Source: Kangiellaceae bacterium (lineage in GTDB: Bacteria; Pseudomonadota; Gammaproteobacteria; Enterobacterales; Kangiellaceae). Taken from it: a stretch of 64,000 nt of DNA. The translations under genes and the position numbers were made by a program. The DNA lies in contig JAHRVB010000201.1 of the NCBI GenBank assembly GCA_019090895.1, positions 1 to 64,000 on the forward strand. The letters are read 5' to 3'. Numbering within the stretch: the first letter of the stretch is position 1; each line of letters opens with the position of its first letter. Shown here one piece after another: positions 55,119-64,000 of this stretch. The notes below the pieces were generated by a model. That model did no database searches. It was not told the DNA's origin and worked only from the letters and a program-made list of their open reading frames with translations.

Positions 55119-56972
55119 ATGAGTATAATGACAAATAGTCCTCCCAAAATCGAATCGAACGCTATGCGCCCTCAGCCTATTCCAGAATCAAATCAAGTCG
55201 AAAACTGGCGCACACTAAAGTACCTTTTACCCTACCTATCGGAGTTTAAAGGTAGGATTTTTCTCGCATTTATTTTCCTAATTTCAGCCAAGCTTGCAAG
55301 TATCGCCCTTCCCTTAATTATGGGAAATATAGTCGATCAAATGAATGCTAATGACCAAACGCCAGACACTATCGATAGAATCTGGATATTTATACCAGCA
55401 ACACTTGTCATTCTTTATGGGCTGCTGCGACTATTAAATGTACTTTTTGGTGAAATAAGGGATACCTTATTTGGTCGAGTTACTGAACGCGCGATGCGTC
55501 GGGTAGGCTATCGTGTATTTAAACACTTGCATAAGCTTGACCTAGATTTTCACCTCAATCGAAAAACAGGTGGTTTATCGAGAGATATAGAGCGCGGAGT
55601 GAGTGGTATAAGTTTTTTGATGCGATTTATGATTTTTAATATTCTTCCTACTTTACTAGAAATAATGTTAGTTATTTGGATCTTTTACTCACAGTTTGGC
55701 GCAAAATTCGCGTTAGTCACATTCGCATCTATTCTAGCTTACATCTCATTTTCTGTTCTAGTCACCAATTGGCGAAATAGATTCTTAAGAGCCGCAAATA
55801 AAGCAGACTCGGAAAGCAATAGTAGAGCTATTGATAGTCTACTCAACTATGAAACCGTCAAATATTATACAAACGAAGAATTTGAAGCGAAACGATATGA
55901 CGACGACCTTGCAAAGTGGGAAAGAGCAAGAAGACAAAATCGATTGTCTTTATTTGCACTGAACTCAGGTCAGGCTTTTATAATAAGCGCATCTATGACC
56001 GTTATGATGTACCTAGCGGCCCTTGACGTTAAAAATGAGATACTAACTGCGGGTAACTTTGTAACAATTAACGGACTAATGATGGGTATTTTTATCCCTC
56101 TCAACTTTTTAGGCTTCGTCTATAGAGAAATTAAAATGTCCCTCATAAATATTGAAGATATGTTTAAGCTTCTCAATGTAACGCCAAAAATAGCCGATAG
56201 CGAAACGGCTGAGCCAATGCAGTTAACCAATGGAAATATACGATTTGAAGCGGTCGACTTCAGTTATGTCGAAAATAGACAGATTCTAAAGAACATCAAT
56301 TTCGAAGTGAAATCTGGTGAAACGATCGCTTTAGTTGGCTCGAGTGGCTCAGGAAAATCCACTACGATCAAAATGTTGTTTCGCTTCTATGACCCTTCCG
56401 CCGGAAGAATATTGATCGATGGGCAAGATATTAAAGAAGTTACCCAGCACTCGCTGAGAAAAGTGATAGGTATAGTCCCACAAGAGACAGTTTTATTTAA
56501 CGACACTATTTTTGAAAACATTCGCTATGGACGACCAAATGCAACACAAAAAGAAGTTTTGGATGCTATCAAGATGGCGCACTTAGATGACTTTATTACA
56601 CAGTTACCAGAAGGAACAAAAACCATTGTAGGTGAACGTGGATTAAAACTATCAGGTGGAGAAAAGCAGCGAGTTGCAATCGCTAGAACAATATTAAAAA
56701 AACCACCTATATTAGTATTTGATGAGGCAACATCGTCTCTTGATAGCCGTTCCGAAAAAGGTATTCTAACGTCGATCAATGAATTGAGTAAAACAACAAC
56801 TAGCTTAATTATCGCTCATAGGTTATCAACAATTGTAAACGCTGACAAAATAATAGTATTTGAAAAAGGAGCAATAGTGGAGCAAGGTAACCATGCTGAA
56901 CTACTGAGGTTAAAACAACATTATTTTGAGCTTTGGCAAGCGCAACAAAAAGAACCGTCCGTCAATGAGTAA
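55119..56972 (+). CDS. Atm1-like ABC exporter (fused permease-ATPase)
   Basis: A 617-residue half-transporter. Six membrane helices lie within residues 40-310. The characteristic ETVKYYTNEEFEAKRYDDDL and LNSGQAFIISASMTVMMYLAA segments place it in the Atm1/HMT1 group, which exports glutathione-linked or heavy-metal compounds in bacteria. The nucleotide domain has Walker A GSSGSGKST, signature LSGGEKQR and Walker B ILVFDEATSSLD. It overlaps yceF by 8 bases (ATGAGTAA). Confidence 0.92.
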   Translation: MSIMTNSPPKIESNAMRPQPIPESNQVENWRTLKYLLPYLSEFKGRIFLAFIFLISAKLASIALPLIMGNIVDQMNANDQTPDTIDRIWIFIPATLVILYGLLRLLNVLFGEIRDTLFGRVTERAMRRVGYRVFKHLHKLDLDFHLNRKTGGLSRDIERGVSGISFLMRFMIFNILPTLLEIMLVIWIFYSQFGAKFALVTFASILAYISFSVLVTNWRNRFLRAANKADSESNSRAIDSLLNYETVKYYTNEEFEAKRYDDDLAKWERARRQNRLSLFALNSGQAFIISASMTVMMYLAALDVKNEILTAGNFVTINGLMMGIFIPLNFLGFVYREIKMSLINIEDMFKLLNVTPKIADSETAEPMQLTNGNIRFEAVDFSYVENRQILKNINFEVKSGETIALVGSSGSGKSTTIKMLFRFYDPSAGRILIDGQDIKEVTQHSLRKVIGIVPQETVLFNDTIFENIRYGRPNATQKEVLDAIKMAHLDDFITQLPEGTKTIVGERGLKLSGGEKQRVAIARTILKKPPILVFDEATSSLDSRSEKGILTSINELSKTTTSLIIAHRLSTIVNADKIIVFEKGAIVEQGNHAELLRLKQHYFELWQAQQKEPSVNE

Positions 56973-57549
56973 ATTGATTTTGGCGTCGAGTTCTCCGTAT
57001 CGTAGAGAGCTTCTCGCACGATTGAACATCCCATTTGAGTGGCATTCACCAGATATTGATGAAACGCCTTTCGATGACGAGTCAGGAGAATCGCTTGTGA
57101 GAAGGTTGTCAATAGCAAAGGCCAACGCCATTGCTTCATCGTTCCCTAAAAATTATGTTATCGGCTCCGATCAAGTCGCTGTATTTGATAACAAAATCAT
57201 CGGCAAACCATACACTCATGAAAAAGCCAGTATGCAATTAGCAGAATTCTCAGGCAATACCATATCGTTCATAACCGGTTTATTTTTAGTTAATCAATCA
57301 CAACAAGAATACTATTATCAAGAGAGTGTTGTTCAAGTAAAATTTAGAAGTTTAAGCGCTATTCAAATTGAAAACTATTTGAAGATGGACATGCCTTATG
57401 ATTGTGCGGGAAGTTTTAAAGTCGAGTCTGCCGGTATTTCGTTGTTTGAATCGATAATCAGCGACGACCCCACTAGTTTAGAGGGACTCCCGTTGATCGC
57501 ACTGTGTAATCTTTTTGAACGTTCCCGTTTTCAGCCTTATAATCTGTGA
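56965..57549 (+). CDS. yceF: Maf-like 7-methyl-GTP pyrophosphatase YceF
   Basis: A 194-residue nucleotide pyrophosphatase of the Maf family. It begins MSKLILASSSPYRRELL, has PDIDETPFDDESG and the catalytic-base segment VIGSDQVAVFD. Its sequence fits the YceF group, which hydrolyses 7-methyl-GTP as a house-cleaning enzyme. In E. coli yceF lies divergent to yceD-rpmF-plsX; here an ABC exporter and a DUF2750 gene have come between. It overlaps the ABC gene, so the two are translationally coupled. Confidence 0.9.
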   Translation: MSKLILASSSPYRRELLARLNIPFEWHSPDIDETPFDDESGESLVRRLSIAKANAIASSFPKNYVIGSDQVAVFDNKIIGKPYTHEKASMQLAEFSGNTISFITGLFLVNQSQQEYYYQESVVQVKFRSLSAIQIENYLKMDMPYDCAGSFKVESAGISLFESIISDDPTSLEGLPLIALCNLFERSRFQPYNL

Positions 57550-57588
57550 ATAGATAATTCTACCGGCCAGTAAGCTATAAGTTGCCGA

Positions 57589-58494
57589 TTAATTCAATCG
57601 TTCTTCGTTATTCCGACTATTCCACTGCACAATAACTATTCCTACAATCATAAATACCATCCCACCAACTTCAAAGGCATTCAAATAATCACCGAGTATA
57701 GGCATAGCAAAAAGCGCTGTAAAAACAAGTGCCGACATTGCTATCAAACTCGCTTCATAAGCTTTTAGATGTTGCATTACTTGACTAAAAACTAACATCA
57801 CTATTGCATTTGCAACGAGACCATTGGCAAAAATAATCATCCAATTTTTTGGTGAAATCGGAGCTAATGGAACATCAGATACCAAGCCATATGCAACTAA
57901 TGGAATACTGCCCACGGTGATGGAGATCGTAGCGATCTGATTATGAGAGTACTTATTACCCTTAATTAAATGAAGATGCCGTAATAAAATATTGGTAAGA
58001 GCCAAACACAGGACTGCACCAGAGACAGACATTAACCCAACTAGCCCGCCGTCTTTTGGTTGGTCACAAAAGAAAATCCACAAGCCTAGAATAGCGACTC
58101 CAGCACCAACTATTTGCACAACTCGGGGCTTCTCTTTGAGTATCAGTGCACTTAGCAACATCGTTACAATACCTACAAAATTCATCAAGTAAGCATGGGT
58201 AGTCACCGGTAGTAAATTAAGGGAATAAATGAATAGGAAGCGTACCAACAAATAATTAAGTAAGCCAATACCAACGACCATTATCAACGCTTTCGTTGCG
58301 CCTCGAACAAATAAAGTTTCTTTCTTTACAACTAGTGTGTAGAACAACATCACGCCACTGGCGACTAACATTTGCAACCAAATGAAAGAATAGAAAGGTA
58401 CCTCAGTTAACGCGACTTTGGCATAAGTTATCACTAGCGCGGCAGCAGCCATCGTCACTAATAATTTCATTACTGCGATAGCACGGTTCGTCAT
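57589..58494 (-). CDS. DMT-superfamily transporter (EamA)
   Basis: A 301-residue protein with about ten membrane helices in two EamA halves (each of about five). It starts MTNRAIAVMKLLVTMAAAALVITYAKVALTE and ends MVFMIVGIVIVQWN. The superfamily exports or imports small organic solutes, but the substrate cannot be predicted. It is convergent with yceF and stands 74 bases downstream of a HAD-hydrolase gene on the same strand. Confidence 0.9.
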   Translation of the reverse strand: MTNRAIAVMKLLVTMAAAALVITYAKVALTEVPFYSFIWLQMLVASGVMLFYTLVVKKETLFVRGATKALIMVVGIGLLNYLLVRFLFIYSLNLLPVTTHAYLMNFVGIVTMLLSALILKEKPRVVQIVGAGVAILGLWIFFCDQPKDGGLVGLMSVSGAVLCLALTNILLRHLHLIKGNKYSHNQIATISITVGSIPLVAYGLVSDVPLAPISPKNWMIIFANGLVANAIVMLVFSQVMQHLKAYEASLIAMSALVFTALFAMPILGDYLNAFEVGGMVFMIVGIVIVQWNSRNNEERLN

Positions 58495-58568
58495 AATAAT
58501 ATTCTTTTATTTGATAATTAGTAGTCATTTCAATTGACTTCTCCGTGCGGAATAGTCAGTCTGGAATC

Positions 58569-59264
58569 TTAATCCAAACAAATTATACCTTTTGTCTGAC
58601 AGTTTATTTTGTTCGTTAATTCTTCAAGTTGGTCTAAAATAAAGATCGGATTCAACAAAGCTAATTCATCTTTGGTATTAGCTCCACTCGTTAACCCAAC
58701 AGCATCAACTCCAGCCTGTTGAGCCATTCCAAGATCGTGGACGCTATCACCAATCACTAACGTCTCATCGATTGAGTGCCCAGCGCTGTTGAGTAAACGA
58801 TTAACCATTTCTGGATGGGGTTTCGATTGTGCTTCATCGGCACAAATTGAAACATTAAAATAGTCTAGCATTGACACAGAACTCAATGCTCTATTAAGTC
58901 CGGCCCTTGCCTTTCCTGTTGCAACTGCGAAGGAAACTTCATGAGTCTTGAGGCTTTCAAGGAGCGGCATGGTCCCTTTAAATAGCGGACTGGGAGTTTG
59001 GTCGAGTTCGACGTAATATTGGCGATAAACATCTTTGACATGACTTCGATGCTCTTCTCCTGCTTCTGGGAAAATCCGCTCAATCACTGCATCCATACTT
59101 AATCCGATGATGCCTTTAACTTGCTCAACAGACGGTATTTCATAACCAATGACTTCTGCAGTTTTTTGCATACACGAGACGATTCTCGCGGTCGAATCCA
59201 TCAATGTACCGTCCCAATCAAAGATAATAAATTTATATTCCTTTAGGGGGTTTCTCTTGTTCAT
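58569..59264 (-). CDS. HAD-IA family hydrolase (phosphoglycolate phosphatase-like)
   Basis: A 231-residue protein. Motif I is FDWDGTLMDS with the nucleophile Asp, motif II is VATGKARAGL, and motif III/IV is VIGDSVHDLGMA. The cap is of the type I family seen in Gph-like enzymes. It lies 19 bases downstream of rluC on the same strand, which matches the rluC-HAD arrangement of Pseudomonas and Shewanella. Its substrate is not known. Confidence 0.92.
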   Translation of the reverse strand: MNKRNPLKEYKFIIFDWDGTLMDSTARIVSCMQKTAEVIGYEIPSVEQVKGIIGLSMDAVIERIFPEAGEEHRSHVKDVYRQYYVELDQTPSPLFKGTMPLLESLKTHEVSFAVATGKARAGLNRALSSVSMLDYFNVSICADEAQSKPHPEMVNRLLNSAGHSIDETLVIGDSVHDLGMAQQAGVDAVGLTSGANTKDELALLNPIFILDQLEELTNKINCQTKGIICLD

Positions 59265-59283
59265 TGTTGTACCGCTTTATTAT

Positions 59284-60240
59284 TTAGTTATTTATAGTTC
59301 TTAATTGTTTAAGCACTGAGTTCATTTTCGCCGGAGTAGGCGCTTCAACCGTTACCAATTCTTCTGTTTGCGGAAGAGTAAAACTTAACCGACGAGCATG
59401 CAGCATGAAAGTCTTAATCTTCAGCTTGTTAATAATATTTTTGTCTTGTTCAATTTCACTGTATTTTTCATCCCCGAGTAGTGGACAAAAACAGTGTCTT
59501 GCGTGAACTCTTATTTGATGCGTACGCCCAGTCACAGGCTTTGCAACAACCAATGTGAATTGACCGAGTTCTTCCTCAATAAAGAAACGAGTTTCTGAAG
59601 CTTTACCGGATGTATCGACCAACACGATACGTTCGCCAGACTTTCTTTCAGTCTTTAATAACGGAACATCTACACGAGTCTTGTCTTTAGGCCACTGACC
59701 TGAAACGATCGCAAGATACTCCTTATTCATTTTTCGATGACGAAGTTGATTTTGAAAATGGACTAGAAATGATCGACGCTTTGCTATAAGAATGCAACCA
59801 GAGGTATCTCTGTCTAACCGGTGGACTAGTTCAAGAAACTTTTCCTTCGGTCTCAGTGCCCGAAGCCCTTCAATTAATCCAAACGACAGCCCACTTCCAC
59901 CATGTACAGCAATTCCGGAGGGTTTATTAATCACTAGGAACTGCTTGGTTTCTAATATAATAGAATTTTCGAGTTGTTTCACTTGTTTAAAATTAACAAT
60001 ATCAGGATTGTCAATTTTTTCAGAAACTCGAATAGGAGGAATACGAATGATATCGCCGGATTGGAGTTTATAAACCGCTTTAACTCGCCCTTTATTTACT
60101 CTGATTTCACCCTTTCGGATAATTCGGTAAACACGACTTTTAGGCACTCCTTTTAAATGAGTGATCAGATAATTGTCGATTCTTTGGCCTTGGTGTTCAG
60201 AATCAATGGTCCAAAACTGAGCTTTATCAAATGATGTCAA
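59284..60240 (-). CDS. rluC: 23S rRNA pseudouridine synthase RluC
   Basis: A 318-residue pseudouridine synthase. The N-terminal S4-like domain (QRIDNYLITHLKGVPKSRVYRIIRKGEIRVNKGRVK) precedes the catalytic domain with the active-site Asp in LVHRLDRDTSGC. In E. coli RluC modifies positions 955, 2504 and 2580 of 23S rRNA. The rne gene that usually lies divergently upstream is not in the window, where hicB and fadH are found instead. Confidence 0.95.
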   Translation of the reverse strand: MTSFDKAQFWTIDSEHQGQRIDNYLITHLKGVPKSRVYRIIRKGEIRVNKGRVKAVYKLQSGDIIRIPPIRVSEKIDNPDIVNFKQVKQLENSIILETKQFLVINKPSGIAVHGGSGLSFGLIEGLRALRPKEKFLELVHRLDRDTSGCILIAKRRSFLVHFQNQLRHRKMNKEYLAIVSGQWPKDKTRVDVPLLKTERKSGERIVLVDTSGKASETRFFIEEELGQFTLVVAKPVTGRTHQIRVHARHCFCPLLGDEKYSEIEQDKNIINKLKIKTFMLHARRLSFTLPQTEELVTVEAPTPAKMNSVLKQLRTINN

Positions 60241-60335
60241 AACGAAGAGTTACTATTGATTAATCTAAGAAGGGATTATCCGGCAAAACAAACTTTGAAG
60301 CGAACTTTTGCCAGATTATTTTTAAAAATTTATTA

Positions 60336-60683
60336 TTATGCGACGTCGTCTTTAAAGAAATCGCCCAAATGTTCATTGATACGTCGATTAAGCCATATTT
60401 CCATACTTGAGCCTTCCCTTTTAGCTGCACGCATAACTTCTGATTGTTTATCAGCGGCAAGGCTAATCGAGTAGTTTCCAATAAATGGGATAGAGTCTTG
60501 ACCACTATGTTCATGGTGAAGTAAACAGTAATCATCAACACATTTAACAAAATTTCGCTTAATTTCTTCCGCTGTTTTCCCGTCAAATTCCAGCAAATCA
60601 AGAGAATTTAGAACTTCCCCTGTTAGCATCGATCGTCGATCGTCGAACTCGATTTTTCCTATAAATCCTTTGTGTAACAACAT
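60336..60683 (-). CDS. HicB-family antitoxin-like protein, solitary
   Basis: A 115-residue protein with the HicB fold (KGFIGKIEFDDRRSMLTGEVLN, LLEFDGKTAEEIKRNFVKCVDDYCLLHHE) and a C-terminal ribbon-helix-helix-like DNA-binding part (SMEIWLNRRINEHL). The ATG at 60683 has GGAG about 8 bases before it and is preferred to an upstream TTG or GTG. A HicA toxin of the usual 55-80 residues was not seen on either side, so it may act alone as a transcription regulator. Confidence 0.82.
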   Translation of the reverse strand: MLLHKGFIGKIEFDDRRSMLTGEVLNSLDLLEFDGKTAEEIKRNFVKCVDDYCLLHHEHSGQDSIPFIGNYSISLAADKQSEVMRAAKREGSSMEIWLNRRINEHLGDFFKDDVA

Positions 60684-60922
60684 AAATACACTCCAAACAA
60701 CTACAACGCAGTGGATATCAGTACCCACCTCCCAATGTCTATCAATAAATATAGCAGCTAATTAAACTTTGGCAGGGTAATTCTAAATAAAATTTCATTC
60801 TGTTTAAGAGTATAGGTTTTTATGCGTATTTACCATTAAACTCGCCTTGACAAATCACTTAACCTTTCACTAATAACACGTTGTTATATATGTATTTATT
60901 TATTTTTGCTTGAATCGAATGT

Positions 60923-62974
60923 TTACAAAATCGCCGCTAACTTGGCGCCTTGACGGATAGCACGTTTTGCATCCAATTCCAAAGCGACATCAGCACCACC
61001 TATCAGGTGAACGTTAGCCAATTTAGAATTTAATTCGTCATATAGTACTCTATTGGAGACTTGTCCAGCACATAACACGACATGCTCAACTTCCAAGCAA
61101 ATATCCTTGTCATCGATTTGTACATGCAACCCATGATCATCTATTTTGATATAATTGACGTCATTAATCATTTTAACTTTCTTATGTTTTAAGCTCAAAC
61201 GATGAGTCCATCCAGAGGTCTTGCCTAATCCAACTCCCACTTTGGTTCTTTTTCTTTGTAATAAGTAGACTTTTCGTTTTGAGGGTTCTACTTGTGCCTT
61301 TGTCGCTAATCCACCTCTATTTTCGTATTCAGTATCTATACCCCACTCTTTATTCCAAGCCTTAGAGTCGATGGCTAAAGATTGTTCGTGAGTAAGAAAT
61401 TCAGCCACATCGAAACCAATACCGCCCGCACCAATGATTGCCACAGATTCTCCCACCTTTGCTTTATGTTTTAACACATCAACGTAGGATAGAACTTTTG
61501 AATGAGTTACCCCTTCTAGTTCTGGAATGCGGGGGGTTATACCCGTCGCAACTACCAGCTCATCAAAATTGTATTTTTCCAACTTGCTGGAGTCGATTAA
61601 GCAATTTAACTCAACCGTGACTGCTAATTTATTGAGCATATTTTCGAAATACCGAATAGTTTCGAAGAATTCTTCTTTGCCAGGCACTTGATTAGCAATA
61701 TTGAGTTGTCCACCGATCTTATCGGCACCATCAAAGAGAGTCACTTTATGTCCTCGCTGAGCAGCATAAACTGAAAATGCCATACCCGCAGGACCTGCAC
61801 CTATGACAGCAATATTCTTTACATTCGCAGTTGTCGTAAAGTTAAGTAATGTTTCTTCGCATGCCCTAGGGTTAACCAAGCAGCTCACCAATTTATTTTT
61901 GAACACATGATCGAGGCAAGCTTGATTACAAGCAATACAGGTATTAATTAATCTTGCTTCATCCCGTTTAGCCTTTGCCATAAATTCAGCATCTGCGAGA
62001 AAAGGTCTCGCCATTGAAACCATGTCTGCTTGACCAGAACTTAAAACCTGCTCGGCAGTTTCCGGTGCGTTTATCCGATTAGTCGTAATCAAGGGTATAT
62101 TGATATGCTTCTTTAGCTTGGCGGTAACCCAAGTAAAATTAGCCCTGGGCACAGACGTTACAATGGTAGGAATTCTAGCTTCATGCCAACCGATACCGGT
62201 ATTTATTATCGAGGCGCCAGCGGCCTCTATTGCGATGCCAAGCTCAACCACCTCATCCCAGCTACTGCCCTGCTCTACTAGGTCCAACATCGACAATCGA
62301 TAGATAATTATAAAATTCTCATCAGTCGCATCACGAACAGCTTTAACGATGGCGAGAGGAAGTCGGATCCGGTTTGCGAACGAACCACCCCAGTCATCAG
62401 TTCGTTTGTTCGTTTTACTAACAATAAATTGATTAATTAAATATCCTTCAGATCCCATGATTTCAACGCCATCATATCCTGCTCGCTTGGCTAATTTTGA
62501 GCAATTAGCAAAATCTTTAATAGTTTTATTAATTCCTCTTTTACTCAACGCTTTTGGTTTAAAGGGGGTAATTGGAGATTTAATCGCTGATGGCGCAACG
62601 CTAAATGGATGGTATCCGTATCGACCCGTATGCAGAATCTGCATGGCAATTTTACCTCCCACAGAGTGAACGGCACTTGTGACTTTACGATGTTTAGACA
62701 CTTGCCAAGGAAAACTCAGCTGGCTTCCAAATGGCGATACCCTTCCAGCGAGATTTGGAGAAATTCCTCCAGTCACGATTAACCCTACTCCCCCTTCGGC
62801 TCGTTCTTTGTAGTATTGCGCTAATCGATCAAATCCACCTTTTTTCTCTTCAAGTCCAGTATGCATTGAGCCCATAATCGCTCGATTAGCGAGGGTGTGA
62901 TTATGAACTTCTAGTGGTTTAAAAAGTTCAGGATATCGTTGATTCACTAACTTAGTTGTTGAAGTACTCATCAA
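60923..62974 (-). CDS. fadH: 2,4-dienoyl-CoA reductase (NADPH), FMN/FAD/4Fe-4S
   Basis: A 683-residue flavoprotein. Residues 1-350 form the FMN-binding old-yellow-enzyme barrel; CIACNQAC and a later Cys bind the 4Fe-4S cluster near residues 345-365; the C-terminal half binds FAD and NADPH (IGAGPAGMAFSVYAAQRGH and VAIIGAGGIGFDVAEFL). It reduces 2,4-dienoyl-CoA intermediates in unsaturated fatty-acid degradation. The length is typical (E. coli FadH 672). It stands alone, divergent from sppA. Confidence 0.95.
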   Translation of the reverse strand: MMSTSTTKLVNQRYPELFKPLEVHNHTLANRAIMGSMHTGLEEKKGGFDRLAQYYKERAEGGVGLIVTGGISPNLAGRVSPFGSQLSFPWQVSKHRKVTSAVHSVGGKIAMQILHTGRYGYHPFSVAPSAIKSPITPFKPKALSKRGINKTIKDFANCSKLAKRAGYDGVEIMGSEGYLINQFIVSKTNKRTDDWGGSFANRIRLPLAIVKAVRDATDENFIIIYRLSMLDLVEQGSSWDEVVELGIAIEAAGASIINTGIGWHEARIPTIVTSVPRANFTWVTAKLKKHINIPLITTNRINAPETAEQVLSSGQADMVSMARPFLADAEFMAKAKRDEARLINTCIACNQACLDHVFKNKLVSCLVNPRACEETLLNFTTTANVKNIAVIGAGPAGMAFSVYAAQRGHKVTLFDGADKIGGQLNIANQVPGKEEFFETIRYFENMLNKLAVTVELNCLIDSSKLEKYNFDELVVATGITPRIPELEGVTHSKVLSYVDVLKHKAKVGESVAIIGAGGIGFDVAEFLTHEQSLAIDSKAWNKEWGIDTEYENRGGLATKAQVEPSKRKVYLLQRKRTKVGVGLGKTSGWTHRLSLKHKKVKMINDVNYIKIDDHGLHVQIDDKDICLEVEHVVLCAGQVSNRVLYDELNSKLANVHLIGGADVALELDAKRAIRQGAKLAAIL

Positions 62975-63198
62975 TTATTTCCATGATTTTTTATTAGTAG
63001 CCATTATAACTAAATCTGAGCGCTTTAAAGTAAGATTTTCTAACACTTTACATTACTGCGCATATTCCCTATATATCAATGCGTTAGCAACTAAACATAG
63101 ACCCTGCCGAGGATCCAAAAGAATACTACTAACATTTTAATTTTTATTGGTATAAGCTTGTTCAATACCAACGTTATTCGATGAACAAAGGACTCTAA

Positions 63199-64000
63199 AT
63201 GACCAAGATATTCAAGAACTTGTGGTACGGACTTGATTTAAGCCGTAGAATTTTTCTTAATTTTATATTTTTTCTACTTATCATCTTATTGATTACCGCA
63301 ATTGCCAATTCGGGCGGAAAAGTGACCGTTGAAAATGGTGTAGCAATGGTGCTTCAGCCTAATGGAGTTATCGTCGAACAGCTAACCTATAGTGACCCTG
63401 TTGACAAAGCTATGCAGGAAGCGACAGGAAGCCAAGATGCGCCTGAAACATCACTTTATGATCTAATCGATGCCATAGAAAATGCTAAAGACGATAAGCG
63501 TATCACTAGTTTAGTTATTTCTACCAACTACATGTGGGGGGCTGGAGTCACCAAACTACAAGATTTAGCCGCTGCCATTCAAGATTTCAAAACCAGTGAA
63601 AAGAAAGTCATTGCCTACGGAGATAACTTCTCTCAATCTCAATACTATTTAGCATCACAAGCAGATGAAGTAATTCTGAGCTCACAAGGTAGCGTCTTCT
63701 TAACCGGTTTCGCTCGAGTGGGCACTTATTTCAAATCATTCCTTGATAAGCTAGGCGTTAATGTCCATGTGTTTAAAGTGGGAACTTTCAAATCAGCTGT
63801 TGAACCATTTATTAGAGATAATATGTCCGACGAGGCTAAGGAAGCTAATCGAGCTTGGATGGGTGATCTTTGGGACGAATTCCAACAAGATGTTGCTACC
63901 AGACGTTCACTAACAACTGATGATATTGCGAGTTACATCAACAATTACAAAGAAAACCTGGCTTCAAACCAAGGGGATACCGCCAAACTTGCGCTCGACG
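63199..64000 (+). CDS. sppA: Signal peptide peptidase SppA, 67K type (5' part)
   Basis: The frame starts at ATG 63199 and is still open at the window end, so 267 residues are visible. The first helix (IFLNFIFFLLIILLITAIA) is the membrane anchor. The segment GTFKSAVEPFIRDNMSDEA carries the general-base Lys of the family; the catalytic Ser is in the second half, beyond the window. SppA degrades leftover signal peptides as a tetramer in the periplasm. The upstream neighbour fadH is divergent. Confidence 0.95.
   Translation, partial: MTKIFKNLWYGLDLSRRIFLNFIFFLLIILLITAIANSGGKVTVENGVAMVLQPNGVIVEQLTYSDPVDKAMQEATGSQDAPETSLYDLIDAIENAKDDKRITSLVISTNYMWGAGVTKLQDLAAAIQDFKTSEKKVIAYGDNFSQSQYYLASQADEVILSSQGSVFLTGFARVGTYFKSFLDKLGVNVHVFKVGTFKSAVEPFIRDNMSDEAKEANRAWMGDLWDEFQQDVATRRSLTTDDIASYINNYKENLASNQGDTAKLALD

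Noticed and set aside
60847-60876. TTGACA with a TAATAA 18 bases later, pointing antisense into fadH
   Set aside because: The -35 box is perfect but the -10 matches only three of six bases and there is no gene in that direction for over 2 kb.

Overview
This 64 kb window is chromosomal, low-GC (by eye high 30s to about 40 percent) DNA from a Gram-negative gammaproteobacterium. Signs are the gyrA-serC-hisC-cmk-rpsA-ihfB-lapA-lapB-pyrF block, the yceD-rpmF-plsX block, mtaD-ubiG, purM-purN, TmcA, FadH and several outer-membrane barrel proteins. A marine relative of the Kangiellaceae/Oceanospirillales type is a reasonable guess, because a proteobacterial dedicated sortase regulatory set (PdsS/PdsR/PdsO) and a rhombosortase are both present. 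That placement is inference. No phage, transposon, CRISPR array or rRNA was found. One tRNA (Asn) is present.

Layout. 1-5.7 kb: end of a CysZ-like membrane protein, an SLADAG-repeat protein, SmrA, a DUF4124-type protein, a BlaI repressor with a BlaR1-like M56 peptidase fused to a TonB domain (its promoter carries a clear operator-like dyad), and two PilZ proteins. 5.8-13.6 kb: DUF885 protein, SDR, two small unknown genes, GrxD, DUF4124 protein, TmcA, DUF481 barrel. 13.7-22.5 kb: CBM9/DUF5916 barrel, HD-GYP protein, a pentapeptide-repeat/nucleotide-cyclase fusion, Bax-like glucosaminidase, UvrB. 22.7-25.4 kb: aspartate aminotransferase, tRNA-Asn, rhombosortase, ComEA-like HhH protein. 25.5-36.2 kb: the minus-strand housekeeping block from gyrA to pyrF. 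36.6-38.7 kb: mtaD-ubiG. 38.8-42.6 kb: pdsS-pdsR and divergent pdsO. 42.8-48.5 kb: lipoprotein Slt, DUF6763-like protein, purM-purN and a DUF3108 protein. 48.6-52.7 kb: periplasmic DSP-type phosphatase, Yip1 protein, ccoS-DUF2057-TauE/SafE, and a membrane TerB-like protein. 52.7-60.3 kb: plsX-rpmF-yceD, DUF2750 protein, Atm1-like ABC exporter overlapping yceF, DMT transporter, HAD hydrolase, RluC. 60.3-64 kb: solitary HicB, FadH, and the start of sppA, which runs off the end.

Themes. Cell-envelope surveillance and remodelling recur (BlaI/BlaR1-TonB, Bax, Slt, LapA/LapB, PdsSRO, rhombosortase, SppA), as does cyclic-nucleotide signalling (two PilZ proteins, one HD-GYP, one class III cyclase-like protein). 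Most of the window is ordinary conserved gene content. The best candidates for something less described are the pentapeptide/cyclase fusion with about 42 unbroken repeats and altered catalytic positions, the pds regulatory set without a sortase or target gene beside it, the M56-TonB fusion under an apparent BlaI operator, and several unexplained dyads, notably 9928-10000, the purM-purN hairpins and a perfect 15-bp palindrome upstream of gyrA. Four gene pairs share an identical 8-nt start/stop overlap.
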